Assembly (NCBI GenBank): GCA_030522415.1
Contig: CM060107.1
Location: forward strand, 3,150,847 to 3,214,846
DNA from: Channallabes apus
Lineage: Eukaryota > Chordata > Actinopteri > Siluriformes > Clariidae
DNA: 64,000 bases
Reading direction: 5' to 3'
This document shows, piece after piece, positions 10,511 through 20,899 of this stretch (position 1 is the first letter of the stretch; the number at the start of each line of letters is the position of its first letter). Both the position numbers and the translations under genes were made by a program. A model generated the notes under the pieces. That model worked only from the letters and a program-made list of their open reading frames with translations. It was not told the origin of the DNA and ran no database searches.

Positions 10511-10821
10511 AGAAAACCTGTTTGATCAAATTTCTGCATTAGAAGTTCATGGTCTGTTAGTGTGCGTGCTTCCGGCTGGAGAGGTAACTCCTAGGGTATA
10601 TTGAACACAATTATTTTAAAGTTGCCAAAATTGATAAATTGAATTGACGAATTAATTGATATATTTAAATTAATTGCTGCGTTTTTGCTGATATATAAAA
10701 GACTGGATGAAGTAACGAAACATTAGGAGATCTCCATTTTGTTTTATTTTTTGTGTGTGATTTTATGTTGTATAATTTCTTTATTATTTTATAAGTTGTG
10801 TGATATCTGAGGTAACGCCAC

Positions 10822-11187
10822 TGTGTTTGGGCTAGAGCCCATATATGAGGAATCGCCAACAAGTGGGGCTGGACCCAGATGGTAAAAATTCCTGCAAATC
10901 ACTAAATAGGGAACTTTTTTCGTTACCCAGACGTGGCAGGTGGTAAAAGTCCTGTAGCAAGACGCTGAGTATAGAACTCACTGATTTGTGAGCTGGTACC
11001 AAGACGCGGAACTGGGCAGGTTCTTTTCAAGTGTTTTTCAGATTTTTAAGTATTTATTGTGAAAAAGTCCTGTAGGTGGTTGTGCTGTAATCTCGAGTCC
11101 TAGGGCTAGAACCCACTCGTGTGAGGTATCGCTAGGAGCAGTACTGCAATCGAGTTTCCTAGGGCTAGAACCCATGTGAATGAGGTA
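10822..11187 (+). repeat. Imperfect leader repeats with small palindromes
   Basis: Three related units lie at about 10828-10860, 11101-11141 and 11160-11187. The last is continued after the transposon at 25690-25700. Each contains GGGCTAGA(G/A)CCC followed by a tail like GAGGTATCGCTAGG. The first unit is a perfect GGGCT-AG-AGCCC stem. Related words (GGTAAAAGTCCTGTAG, ACCAAGACGCGG) recur at 10866-11080. No ORF is present. Confidence 0.65.
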
Positions 11188-11188
11188 C

Positions 11189-12395
11189 AGTGGGAGCCAC
11201 GCCAAATAGCCGCGACAGTGTGGCTGAAGTGTGAATGGCGTGTGAATGGCCTTTGCACGCCGTAATCCCCCCTCCCTTTTCTGGCTGAAAGGCGTGTCAA
11301 GATTTCACAGTAAACACGCCCATTCAAGCCCAATTTATTCATTTACCTGGTGCCACCACTAGATGGCGCTTCGTTCTCAAGAACACGTTAAAACAAGCCA
11401 GCTGCGCTGAGTTGCAATCACGTGATTTTAACAACCCGCCTCCACCCCCGCCGAACTGACGCTGCCAAACTACAGAGATGAAGATGACGGCTTAACGGAC
11501 TATTCGTGGTAAGTGATGTTTTATTTTATAAAATGTGTTTGGGGTAGTTTACAGTTTATTTCCCAGTTTAGTTTTTTTATTGGCCGTTTTAAATATCACT
11601 GGCAGCACCAGCAGCGGTCAGATGTGACTTTAGAGAACTTAATGTTCTGTTTACCAAGTCTGGAGTTAATATTACAGCTTACTGTCAGTGTCACACACTC
11701 ACAATGTCACTCCACTTTAACTCAAAAACATGCTCAAGCTTCGAAAATACCATTAATGTCCCTATTACAAGAGCTGCACTACCCGATGAAGAGTGTTTGT
11801 GTTCTCTGTAAATACTGAGAGAATCTCACCGCGTGTTGTCTGGATAAATTCAGCGCTTATTTATTCTCTGGTTAAGAGTTAATCTGCAGGTTAGTTCTGT
11901 GACTGTAATATAATGTGATGCAGTTGATGAGGGACACAGACTGAGGGGAGCTGTACAGGAGCTAGTAACGCTCATAACCCGGTTTATATTTTATACACTT
12001 TGTCCGGGACTTTCCGCAGTAGCGCGAGCGCTCAGTTAAGGAGCTGAATAACAACACAGAAGTGTTTATCAGTTAAGGAGGAGGAGGAGGGGGGAGGTGT
12101 GTGTGTGTGTGTGTGTGAGGGGCTTCAGTAAGTTATAGTTTGGCTTCAGGGATGAACTAATGCTCATATACGAGTGTTATATCGCTTAACTTATTTGTAT
12201 GAGAAGCGCATTAAGTAAATTCCAGGTTAATTTAATGCAGACGATAATACAGACAGTCAGTGGTTAACACTAACACTGTTCACTGGTTAACATTAGCACA
12301 GGCAGATTATTTACATTACAGAATCCCCAAAGCAGTACTTTACACACTCTGTGGTAAATAGGTTTATTAATATATTTTATTTTTATTAGAACTAT
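11189..12395. other. Left arm of the 14.5-kb element
   Basis: This has a CpG-containing stretch (11190-11510) followed by a consensus splice donor, ATTCGTGGTAAGTG near 11505-11518. On the far side of the Ty3 insertion, TTGTCTTTAAGCAG at about 17705-17712 looks like the matching acceptor. The arm may therefore be a captured or element-encoded first exon and intron. The frames are short (11513-11818, 101 codons, unrecognised). A GT microsatellite lies at 12098-12118. Confidence 0.4.
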
Positions 12396-12856
12396 TGTCA
12401 TGATTCCAGTTCATAAGAGGCGGACGCAAGTGCAGGTGAAAATGAGTGAGTCTTTTAATGATAACAATAAATCCCCACAAACGTAAATTCCCCAAAAATA
12501 ACTCCCCTCACAGTGTCGTACTCGCTACAGACGAGGATGCTGAGTCCCGGGGTTATGACCCCTCTCCTGCCGTTAGTTTCAGTCCTGAAACGGAGAAGCA
12601 GGCTTTGTCAGCGTTACTAGTTTGCACTCTTAACATACACACACAAACTCTCACTCATTACAACGGTGGACGAACGGGTGGCTCCGGGGTCGGCTGGTTT
12701 ATATCGGTGCACACAAAGGGGAGACACAGGTGATACTAACTACAGGTAATCAGGACTGACATATACACACAGACACACTAGGGGGAGACAAAGGCTGCGG
12801 CTCAGTAGTCCGGGGAACCGGATCTTCTCTGAGGCCGTGGTGGTTCAGATGTTACA
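12396..12856 (-). repeat. 3' LTR of the Ty3 element
   Basis: 461 bp. On the plus strand it runs TGTCATGATTCC...CAGATGTTACA. The last 55 bases of the gag-pol ORF lie inside it. The TATA box (plus TTTATA, 12698-12703) and the RNA-start region (12667-12675) are present as in the other copy. Confidence 0.95.
12667..12675 (-). promoter_or_regulatory. Predicted RNA 5' end with self-priming complement (3' LTR copy)
   Basis: The minus strand reads GTTCGTCCA about 25 bases after TATAAA. It is complementary to TGGACGAAC at 17185-17177, just inside the 5' LTR. The same word lies in the 5' LTR at about 17459-17467, which would be the real RNA start. Confidence 0.55.
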
Positions 12857-15800
12857 GTACCCCCTCTCCCAGAACCGGCCTCCTGAGGGAGGCGAGGGCG
12901 CCCCCTACGCGCCGTCGAAGGGAGTGAGGATGCACCTGCTTGATGGAGCTGCCGGCGGGCAGGACGACCCGGTGGTCGCGGAGCCGGGCGATCCGGCCGT
13001 GCCCTGTGGAAATCTGAAATGAGTTCTTGACTCAGTATGTCCCGGGCCGGGACCCAACTCCGCTCTTCCGGGCCGTACCCCTCCCACTCGACGAGGTATT
13101 GCAAGGCACCTGCTCTCCTTCGTGAGTCCAGTAGTTCCTTCACCCGGAACGCGGGGGCGCCCCCGATGTCCACGGCCCCAGGGAGTGAAGGTTCCGCTGT
13201 TCCTTCATCTAGTGGGCCCCGGACCACCGGCCTGAGAAGAGAAATATGGAAAATGGGGTTAATGCGAAGATGTGTAGGGAGAGAAAGTCTATAGGAGACG
13301 GGGTTTATTTGTGCTGATATGGGAAATGGACCGATGAACCTGGGGGAGAGTTTCTTGCAGGGGAGGTTGAGGTGAAGGTCCCGTGTCGAGAGCCACACCC
13401 GATCGCCTACCTGGAGCGGAGGACTTTCCCGTCGTCGCCTATCGGCATACTTTTTAAAGCGCTGCACTGCGCGTGAAATTTTTGTGTGTGCGTCTTCCCA
13501 CACTTTCTCCGCTTTCTTAAACCACTCGTCCACCACAGGTACTTCGGTGGGAGTGGCGTCCCATGGACACAGCGGAGGTTGGTAGCCTAATATGCACTGA
13601 AACGGCGTTAGGCCGGTAGAGGAGTGGCGTAGCGAATTTTGTGCATATTCCGCCCAGAGTAGGTAGTCCGCCCATTCATGTTGTCTGCTGCTACAATATG
13701 CTCGAAGATATCTGCCGAGTTCTTGAACAGTCCGCTCTGCCTGCCCATTAGACTCGGGGTGATAGCCCGACGTTAGGCTAACAGTGGTCCCCAATTTCTG
13801 AAAGAACGCTTTCCAGACCCTGGCGATAAATTGGGGACCACGATCTGATACAATATCTTCGGGAATGCCGTAGCAACGAAACACTGAAGTGAATAGGGTT
13901 TCTGCCACCTGGAGGGCTGACGGAAGGGAACGAAACGGGATAAATCTACATCCCTTAGAGAACCTGTCTATTACCACGAGCACCGTGGTGTACCCGTTCG
14001 AGACCGGCAGGTCCGTGACAAAGTCCACTGCGATATGGGACCACGGTCTGTTCGGCACCGGGAGGGGCGTTAGTTTACCAACGGGTAGGCAACGGGGGTT
14101 CTTTGTAGTCGCACAGATGGCGCAAGACAGAACAACCTTTTTCACGGTTTCACTCATTTTAGGCCACCAGAACTTTGGTTCCAACAGGTGGGTGGTGCGG
14201 GTGACGCCGGGATGTCCTGATGCTAGACTCGTATGAGCCTCGATCGTCACTCGTTCACGAAGCGACTCCGGTACGTAGAGTCGATTCGGAGGACAGTCCC
14301 TAGGCACGGGGTTGGACCGTGCCCACTGGGCTATCTCCGACTCGATACTCCACATAACGGGAGCCACTACGAGCGACGCGGGGAGAATTGGTTCCGGATT
14401 GGTAATCGGCTCCGGCGACGGATAATAGCGGGAGAGCGCGTCCGCTTTGATGTTTTTAGAACCGGGGCGGTAAGTTATCACAAATCTGAAACGCGTGAAA
14501 AAGAGCGCCCAGCGGGCTTGACGTGAGTTCAGTCTTTTTGCCTGTTGGAGGTACTCGAGGTTACGGTGATCTGTGAGTACCGTGAATGAGTGTTTCGCCC
14601 CCTCCAGCCAGTGTCGCCACTCCCCTAACGCCGCCTTTACTGCTAATAGTTCTCTGTTACCGATATCATAATTCCGCTCGGCAGGTGTTAATTTCCTAGA
14701 GAAGAAAGCGCACGGGTAAAGTTTCTCGGGGTGGCCGTGACGCTGTGACAGCACGGCTCCTATCCCTACTTCAGACGCGTCGACCTCTACTATAAAAGGC
14801 TTCTCTGGGTTCGGTAGTTTTAATATAGGCGCCGTAGTAAATGTTGTTTTTAGTCGCGTAAACGCCTCCCGCGCTTCCTTTGGGAACTCACGGAGGCGTT
14901 TCGGCTTACCTGCCAACAGTGACGTGAGTGGTGCTGCCACCATGCTGAAGCCTCGGATAAAGCGTCTGTAAAAATTGGCAAACCCCAGGAATCTTTGTAG
15001 CTCCTTCACTGTCGTGGGTTCCGGCCATTGTTGCACGGCCGCGACTTTGGCTGACTCCATTTCGACCCCCAGTGGCCCTATGTGATAGCCGAGAAATGCC
15101 ACCTCCCGCTGATGAAATGAGCATTTCTCTGCCTTCACATAGAGCCCGTGTTTGCGCAGGCGCTGAAGGACGGCCGTTACATGACTGACGTGCTCGGAAT
15201 ATGACCGCGAATATACTAGGATGTCATCTAAGTATATTATGACAAAACGGTTGTACATATCCCTAAACAAGTCATTCATGAACCCCTGAAACACCGCAGG
15301 TGCGTTCACCAATCCATATGCCATTACGTTATATTGGTAATGCCCAGATGTAGTGCTAAACGCAGTCTTCCATTCATCACCCTTACGCACACGAACGAGG
15401 TTATATGCGCTGCGGAGGTCGAGTTTGGTGAAAATGGAGGCGCCTCGGAGCTGGTCTATTGCGGCCGGAACCAGGGGCAGTGGGTGCTTATATTTTATGG
15501 TTACTGCATTGAGTCCCCGATAATCTATACATGGCCGAAGGCCCCCCCCTTTTTTCTCTATGAAAAAAAAACCTGCCGAGGCGGGAGACGTGGACCTGCT
15601 GATGAGCCCCTGCTGGAGTGCCTCGCTCACGTATTCCTCCATTGCCCTGGTTTCTGTCACTGACAAGGGATAAATGCGCGAGCAAGGAGGTGCTTTCCCC
15701 GGCAGCAGCTCGATCGCGCAGTCCCACGGGCGATGAGGGGGAAGTCGTGCAGCAGCCCTAGCACTAAACACCTGTTCAAACCTCGCATACTCTGATGGCA

Positions 15801-17193
15801 CGTTCACTTTGTGTGGGGCATTCGGACTCTCTATGGTGGTGGTTTGGACCGTCACTATGGGCGGTGTACAAGTTTTGGCGCATCTAGGGGACCAAGAAAC
15901 GATACTTGATTGAGCCCAATTGAAATTAGGGTTATGGGCGCTAAGCCAGGGGAGACCTAGCACGACGGAATGATCAGACTGAGGGAGTACGAAGAATTTT
16001 AGCTCCTCCGTGTGATCAGGGAAGGTTAACCGCAGTGGCGCTGTGATTAATTTAATAGGCGACTGGTCTAATTCACGGCCATCTAGAGCTTTAACTGGTA
16101 TCGGTTGCGGAAGCTTCGACACGGGAGCTCGCAGTGTGGAAATCAATGCCGAGGAGATGAAGTTCCCAGCCGCCCCGGAATCTACTAAAGGGAAGACAGA
16201 CACAACAGCGTTACAAAAAGACACTTGTGCTTTTACACAAAAAGGATGATGCGTGCGGGGCGGTGTGCGTGACGTTACTTTGAGTAACGGGCAGTCCTTA
16301 ATGCGGTGCCCGTCCCCCCCACAGTATAGGCACAGGCCCGCTGTGACGCGCCTTCTTCTCTCCGCATTCGTGAGGCGGGAACTGCTCACGTCCATAGGCT
16401 CGGGTCGAGCTGTATCTCCCGTATCACGAGGCGGTCTCCGAGGTGTGTCGCAGAGGCGGGGTGGTGCTGACCTGGTGAGTGGTCGCTGGCGCTGGCTGCG
16501 CAGATGCTGGTCGAGCTTAATCGCCAGGCCGATGGTTTCGTCCAGCGAGAGGTTGGCGTCCCGGCACGCCAGCTCGAGCTGGATTTCTGGCTGGAGTCCA
16601 TCACGGAACCGCGCGAGCAGGCTCCGCTCGCACCAGCCGCTCTCCGCCGCCATGACCCGAAATTTGATGGCGTAGTCCGCCACCGGCGCACTCCCTTGCC
16701 TCAGCCGCATGAGACGCTGTTCCCCGGAACGCCCCTGGTCTGGGTGGTCAAAGACCGCCTTCATAGCGTCCATGAAGCGATGATACCGAGAGGTGAGCTC
16801 TCCCCCTTCGCTCCAGATCGCTGCGGCCCAATCCATGGCCGGACCTGTGAGCTGCTGAATGACAAAACGGATTCGCTGGGTGTCCGTCATGTCAGGGTAA
16901 TCGGATAAATATAGTTCACAGGCCAGGAAAAATCGCTTACACCCCTCCGGATCGCCGGCATATCTCTCCGGGGGGTTGGCGCGCGGTGGTGAGGGGGTGG
17001 AGCTTTGAGGGGGTGTCCCAGCCGGTGCGGAGGGGTTTGGAAAAGCCAGGTGTTTTATACTGTGGGCTAGGTCGCTCACCGCTCGTGCGAGCCCCTCGAT
17101 CTGGACCTGTTGTTTCTCGATGTAGCGCATTGGGTTCTCATCATCCGGCAGAGGGACACCTGCTGCGTCCTGATAGGTTCGTCCATCTGTCAT
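12802..17193 (-). CDS. Gag-pol polyprotein of a chromodomain Ty3 element
   Basis: A single uninterrupted ORF of 1463 codons. Gag occupies about residues 1-310 and ends with one CCHC knuckle, CLYCGGDGHRIKDC (288-301). An aspartic protease with DSGA follows near 336. The reverse transcriptase has YLDD at 654-657, and RNase H begins about VEVDASEVGIG. The integrase has an HHCC finger (SGHPGVTRTTH...CAIC) and the core residues in VDFVTDLP, VSDRGPQF and HPESNGQAERTV. The chromodomain lies near 1345-1395 (LQYLVEWEGYGPEERSW) and binds histone marks to guide insertion in this group. Gag and Pol are fused in one frame, as in Tf1. The ATG at 17193 lies in the last bases of the LTR. All catalytic residues look present. 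Confidence 0.95.
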   Translation of the reverse strand: MTDGRTYQDAAGVPLPDDENPMRYIEKQQVQIEGLARAVSDLAHSIKHLAFPNPSAPAGTPPQSSTPSPPRANPPERYAGDPEGCKRFFLACELYLSDYPDMTDTQRIRFVIQQLTGPAMDWAAAIWSEGGELTSRYHRFMDAMKAVFDHPDQGRSGEQRLMRLRQGSAPVADYAIKFRVMAAESGWCERSLLARFRDGLQPEIQLELACRDANLSLDETIGLAIKLDQHLRSQRQRPLTRSAPPRLCDTPRRPPRDTGDTARPEPMDVSSSRLTNAERRRRVTAGLCLYCGGDGHRIKDCPLLKVTSRTPPRTHHPFCVKAQVSFCNAVVSVFPLVDSGAAGNFISSALISTLRAPVSKLPQPIPVKALDGRELDQSPIKLITAPLRLTFPDHTEELKFFVLPQSDHSVVLGLPWLSAHNPNFNWAQSSIVSWSPRCAKTCTPPIVTVQTTTIESPNAPHKVNVPSEYARFEQVFSARAAARLPPHRPWDCAIELLPGKAPPCSRIYPLSVTETRAMEEYVSEALQQGLISRSTSPASAGFFFIEKKGGGLRPCIDYRGLNAVTIKYKHPLPLVPAAIDQLRGASIFTKLDLRSAYNLVRVRKGDEWKTAFSTTSGHYQYNVMAYGLVNAPAVFQGFMNDLFRDMYNRFVIIYLDDILVYSRSYSEHVSHVTAVLQRLRKHGLYVKAEKCSFHQREVAFLGYHIGPLGVEMESAKVAAVQQWPEPTTVKELQRFLGFANFYRRFIRGFSMVAAPLTSLLAGKPKRLREFPKEAREAFTRLKTTFTTAPILKLPNPEKPFIVEVDASEVGIGAVLSQRHGHPEKLYPCAFFSRKLTPAERNYDIGNRELLAVKAALGEWRHWLEGAKHSFTVLTDHRNLEYLQQAKRLNSRQARWALFFTRFRFVITYRPGSKNIKADALSRYYPSPEPITNPEPILPASLVVAPVMWSIESEIAQWARSNPVPRDCPPNRLYVPESLRERVTIEAHTSLASGHPGVTRTTHLLEPKFWWPKMSETVKKVVLSCAICATTKNPRCLPVGKLTPLPVPNRPWSHIAVDFVTDLPVSNGYTTVLVVIDRFSKGCRFIPFRSLPSALQVAETLFTSVFRCYGIPEDIVSDRGPQFIARVWKAFFQKLGTTVSLTSGYHPESNGQAERTVQELGRYLRAYCSSRQHEWADYLLWAEYAQNSLRHSSTGLTPFQCILGYQPPLCPWDATPTEVPVVDEWFKKAEKVWEDAHTKISRAVQRFKKYADRRRRESPPLQVGDRVWLSTRDLHLNLPCKKLSPRFIGPFPISAQINPVSYRLSLPTHLRINPIFHISLLRPVVRGPLDEGTAEPSLPGAVDIGGAPAFRVKELLDSRRRAGALQYLVEWEGYGPEERSWVPARDILSQELISDFHRARPDRPAPRPPGRPARRQLHQAGASSLPSTARRGRPRLPQEAGSGRGGTVTSEPPRPQRRSGSPDY
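17177..17187 (-). promoter_or_regulatory. Self-priming site of the Ty3 element
   Basis: On the element strand the LTR end is followed by GA and then TGGACGAAC. This nonamer pairs perfectly with GTTCGTCCA in the LTR, placed where transcription should start. Tf1 and sushi elements are known to prime reverse transcription with their own RNA 5' end in this layout. No tRNA-complementary TGG site was recognised instead. Confidence 0.6.
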
Positions 17194-17648
17194 GATTCCA
17201 GTTCATAAGAGGCGGACGCAAGTGCAGGTGAAAATGAGTGAGTCTTTTAATGATAACAATAAATCCCCACAAACGTAAATTCCCCAAAAATAACTCCCCT
17301 CACAGTGTCGTACTCGCTACAGACGAGGATGCTGAGTCCCGGGGTTATGACCCCTCTCCTGCCGTTAGTTTCAGTCCTGAAACGGAGAAGCAGGCTTTGT
17401 CAGCGTTACTAGTTTGCACTCTTAACATACACACACAAACTCTCACTCATTACAACGGTGGACGAACGGGTGGCTCCGGGGTCGGCTGGTTTATATCGGT
17501 GCACACAAAGGGGAGACACAGGTGATACTAACTACAGGTAATCAGGACTGACATATACACACAGACACACTAGGGGGAGACAAAGGCTGCGGCTCAGTAG
17601 TCCGGGGAACCGGATCTTCTCTGAGGCCGTGGTGGTTCAGATGTTACA
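17188..17648 (-). repeat. 5' LTR of the Ty3 element
   Basis: 461 bp, apparently identical to 12396-12856. It is the promoter-bearing LTR for the minus-strand ORF. Confidence 0.95.
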
Positions 17649-17653
17649 ACTAT

Positions 17654-18692
17654 ATGTTCTGTAAAGTTTATTTGTCTTTGTCTTGACTAAATTCTCCTGT
17701 TGTCTTTAAGCAGAGCTCCGCTGTGGAGGATTGGGGGGTCAGACGGCTGATGGCTGGACTTTTGGAGCTACAAGACTGGAGGAGCCTGAACAAGCTGTTG
17801 AGGGAGCTGTAGGAGGGATGACGTCACAGTCCGACAGCTTTAGAATGATGTTTGATCAGGTCTACTGTATATTCTGAACATAGTACTGCAAAATGTCTGA
17901 TACAGTACTTTGGGGGAAACAAAGACTTAAACTGTTAAGTAATAACATTATTAATAACAAATATGTAATAGTTTTGATATTTGAAAAATTAATATTTTAA
18001 TGTAAAAGGACTATAGATAGAGACTTATAAGCAGCTGGTGTATCCGGGTTGTTTAATGAACTTTAAGCAAAAAGACAACATGTATTCATCTGTTTTATAT
18101 AAATTACTGTTTTAACTTTGACTAGTTTTGGGAGAATAAATTGAATTGTTAAAGTGATGTTTTGCGTGTTTTAATTTTGGGGGATTGTTTGGGTTTTTAA
18201 AAATTGTTTAGTTGAACCAACAACTTCAATTGGCAAAAAATGGGACACAACTTTGTTTTAAATAGTCAAAGAGTTGGGCTGAAAATAATAATAATAATTA
18301 TTGATCATAGAAACAAATGAAACCAGTTAAACACTTGATTATATGTATTTGTGTTTGTGATTGTGACCCATAATAATTTTTTCTCAGTATAAATAAATGT
18401 TTTGGGTTTTAAGAACTCCAAAAGAGCAACGACAAACTTGGTATTCTCCATTGAGGTTTCTCACCTTCCACTCCTGAGTATGACATGGTGTTAATTGCTC
18501 TGTGTGTGCGTGTGTGTTTTTGGCGGGGGGATGGGTGTGTGTGTGTTTTCGGCTGTTCAGCAGTTCTAAACACAAGCACAGTTTTTGTCCTTAACTAAAA
18601 TACTTCAATACGTTAATAATGAATTTATTTTGCTGAATAAGGTAATAAGCGATGTTTAAACCAAACCAGTAAGTTAAGTAAGTGTTCCATAC
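17654..18692. other. Continuation of the 14.5-kb element's own sequence
   Basis: It begins right after the Ty3 target duplication. A polypyrimidine-AG (TTGTCTTTAAGCAG) is followed by a GC-richer stretch to about 17860 that looks exon-like but has no long frame. The rest is AT-rich with short GT runs (18500-18550). Nothing else was recognised. Confidence 0.35.
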
Positions 18693-18950
18693 ATTAGATA
18701 GATAGATAGTTTATTTCAGTTCAACACTGAAAAAAGGTGTAGGCTGAAGCCTTGCTTATTATGCCTACCCTTTGTACATCAACAAATGATGAGCGACACT
18801 TTACAGTAAATTGCACAAAATATTGTCAACAAATATTGTCACTTGTGCACATAAACAAAACATGTCAAAATTAATTATTCTTTCACTTGGGAAGAGAAGA
18901 GAAATTTGGAAAAGAAAATAATCATGTCTATATACAGTATATATATTACT

Positions 18951-19273
18951 TTATGTCATATATTCACTAAACACCTTGTCTTTAAACATTTTTTTAAATC
19001 TATGAAGTGAATTACATAATTTTAATTCCATATTACATTTATTCCATAAATTAACCCCTTTAATGGAAATGCATTTATTCTTTAAATTTGTTCTGGCCCT
19101 TATTTTGCTAAACATCAACATTCCTCTTAGACAGTAGTACTGGCTGACTTTAATTTTGAACAGCCTCTGGATGCAGCTGGGAAGTAAATTATTATAGGCT
19201 TTATACATTATTTGTGCAGTATACAAATCAACTAGATCCACAAATTTCAAAACTTTAGATTTTATAAACAATT
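18951..19273 (-). CDS. LINE reverse transcriptase, C-terminal piece
   Basis: About 106 codons (FIKSKVLKFVDL to KVFSEYMT) form the end of the ORF that begins at 23109. When the Tc1 element and one TA are disregarded, this piece continues the upstream frame without a break. It holds the conserved LINE tail region with YKAYNNLLP. Confidence 0.75.
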
Positions 19274-19275
19274 TA

Positions 19276-20897
19276 CAGTGGTGTGAAAAACTATTTGCCC
19301 CCCTCCTGATTTCTTATTCTTTTGCATGTTTGTCACACAAAATGTTTCTGATCATCAAACACATTGAACTATTAGTCAAAGATAACACAAGTAAACACAA
19401 AATGCAGTTTTTAAATGAGGGGTTTTATTATTTAGGGAGAAAAAAAAAATCCAAACCTACATGGCCCTGTGTGAAAAAGTAATTGCCCCCTGAACCTAAT
19501 AACTGGTTGGGCCACCCTTAGCAGCAATAACTGCAATCAAGCGTTTGCGATAACTTGCAGCGAGTCTTTTACAGCGCTCTGGAGGAATTTTGGCCCACTC
19601 ATCTTTGCAGAATTGTTGTAATTCAGCTTTATTTGAGGGTTTTCTAGCATGAACCGCCTTTTTAAGGTCATGCCACAACATCTCAATAGGATTCAGGTCA
19701 GGACTTTGACTAGGCCACTCCAAAGTCTTCATTTTGTTTTTCTTCAGCCATTCAGAGGTGGATTTGCTGGTGTGTTTTGGGTCATTGTCCTGCTGCAGCA
19801 CCCAAGATCGCTTCAGCTTGAGTTGACGAACAGATGGCCGGACATTCTCCTTCAGGATTTTTTGGTAGACAGTAGAATTCATGGTTCCATCTATCACAGC
19901 AAGCCTTCCAGGTCCTGAAGCAGCAAAACAACCCCAGACCATCACACTACCACCACCATATTTTACTGTTGGTATGATGTTCTTTTTCTGAAATGCTGTG
20001 TTACTTTTACGCCAGATGTAACGAGACACGCACCTTCCAAAAAGTTCAACTTTTGTCTCGTCGGTCCACAAGGTATTTTCCCAAAAGTCTTGGCAATCAT
20101 TGAGATGTTTATTAGCAAAATTGAGACGAGCCTTAATGTTCTTTTTGCTTAAAAGTGGTTTGCGCCTTGGAAATCTGCCATGCAGGCCGTTTTTGCCCAG
20201 TCTCTTTCTTATGGTGGAGTCGTGAACACTGACCTTAATTGAGGCAAGTGAGGCCTGCAGTTCTTTAGATGTTGTCCTGGGGTCTTTTGTGGCCTCTCGG
20301 ATGAGTTGTCTCTGCGCTCTTGGGGTAATTTTGGTCGGCCGGCCACTCCTGGGAAGGTTCACCACTGTTCCATGTTTTTGCCATTTGTGGATAATGGCTC
20401 TCACTGTGGTTCGCTGGAGTCCCAAAGCTTTAGAAATGGCTTTATAACCTTTACCAGACTGATAGATCTCAATTACTTTTGTTCTCATTTGTTCCTGAAT
20501 TTCTTTAGATCTTGGCATGATGTCTAGCTTTTGAGGTGCTTTTGATCTACTTCTCTGTGTCAGGTAGCTCCTATTTAAGTGATTTCTTGATTGAAACAGG
20601 TGTGGCAGTAATCAGGCCTGGGGGTGACTACAGAAATTGAACTCAGGTGTGATAAACCACAGTTAAGTTATTTTTTAACAAGAGGGGCAATCACTTTTTC
20701 ACACAGGGCCATGTAGATTTGGAGTTTTTTTTCTCCCTTAATAACATAAACCTTCATTTAAAAACTGCATTTTGTGTTCAATTATGTTATCTTTGTCTAA
20801 TAGTTAACGGTTTTTGATGAGCAGAAACATTTAAGTGTGACAAACATGCAAAAGAATAAGAAATCAGGAAGGGGGCAAATAGTTTTTCACACCACTG
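19276..20897 (-). mobile_element. Tc1 transposon with full-length transposase
   Basis: 1622 bp with TIRs starting CAGTGGTGTGAAAAACTATT at both ends and TA duplications (19274-19275, 20898-20899). The first 60 or so bases of the two TIRs match closely and then diverge, so this copy is not brand new. The transposase resembles the Passport branch of fish Tc1 elements, by memory of the family only. Confidence 0.95.
19496..20518 (-). CDS. Tc1 transposase
   Basis: 340 codons, the usual full length, without stops. The N-terminal paired-type helix-turn-helix region (residues 1-110) has GYKAISKALGLQRTTVRAI, then a GRPTKITPR hook. The catalytic DDE domain has the first Asp in LWTDETKVELFG, the second in QQDNDPKHT and Glu in PDLNPIEMLW. 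There are 34 residues between the last two, so DD34E as in Tc1. The glycine-rich box GGGSVMVWGCF is present. It ends KGGPTSY. It cuts and pastes elements bearing its TIRs at TA sites. It could be functional. Confidence 0.95.
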   Translation of the reverse strand: MPRSKEIQEQMRTKVIEIYQSGKGYKAISKALGLQRTTVRAIIHKWQKHGTVVNLPRSGRPTKITPRAQRQLIREATKDPRTTSKELQASLASIKVSVHDSTIRKRLGKNGLHGRFPRRKPLLSKKNIKARLNFANKHLNDCQDFWENTLWTDETKVELFGRCVSRYIWRKSNTAFQKKNIIPTVKYGGGSVMVWGCFAASGPGRLAVIDGTMNSTVYQKILKENVRPSVRQLKLKRSWVLQQDNDPKHTSKSTSEWLKKNKMKTLEWPSQSPDLNPIEMLWHDLKKAVHARKPSNKAELQQFCKDEWAKIPPERCKRLAASYRKRLIAVIAAKGGPTSY

Positions 20898-20899
20898 TA

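Larger units (their letters stand above)
12396..17648 (-). mobile_element. Intact Tf1/sushi-type Ty3 retrotransposon
   Basis: Two 461-bp LTRs (12396-12856 and 17188-17648) look identical by eye. The target duplication ACTAT is at 12391-12395 and 17649-17653. It has one gag-pol ORF with a C-terminal chromodomain. On the element strand the polypurine tract GGGAGAGGGGGTAC precedes the 3' LTR. No tRNA primer site follows the 5' LTR; instead there is a self-priming pair (see the separate entry). Identical LTRs, an intact ORF and a clean duplication indicate a very recent, possibly active copy. Confidence 0.95.

Noticed and set aside
12446..12733. 95-codon ORF present twice (also 17238-17525)
   Set aside because: It lies within the Ty3 LTRs on the non-coding strand; the duplication reflects the two LTRs.
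13889..14526. 115- and 97-codon plus-strand ORFs
   Set aside because: They are antisense shadows of the Ty3 gag-pol ORF.
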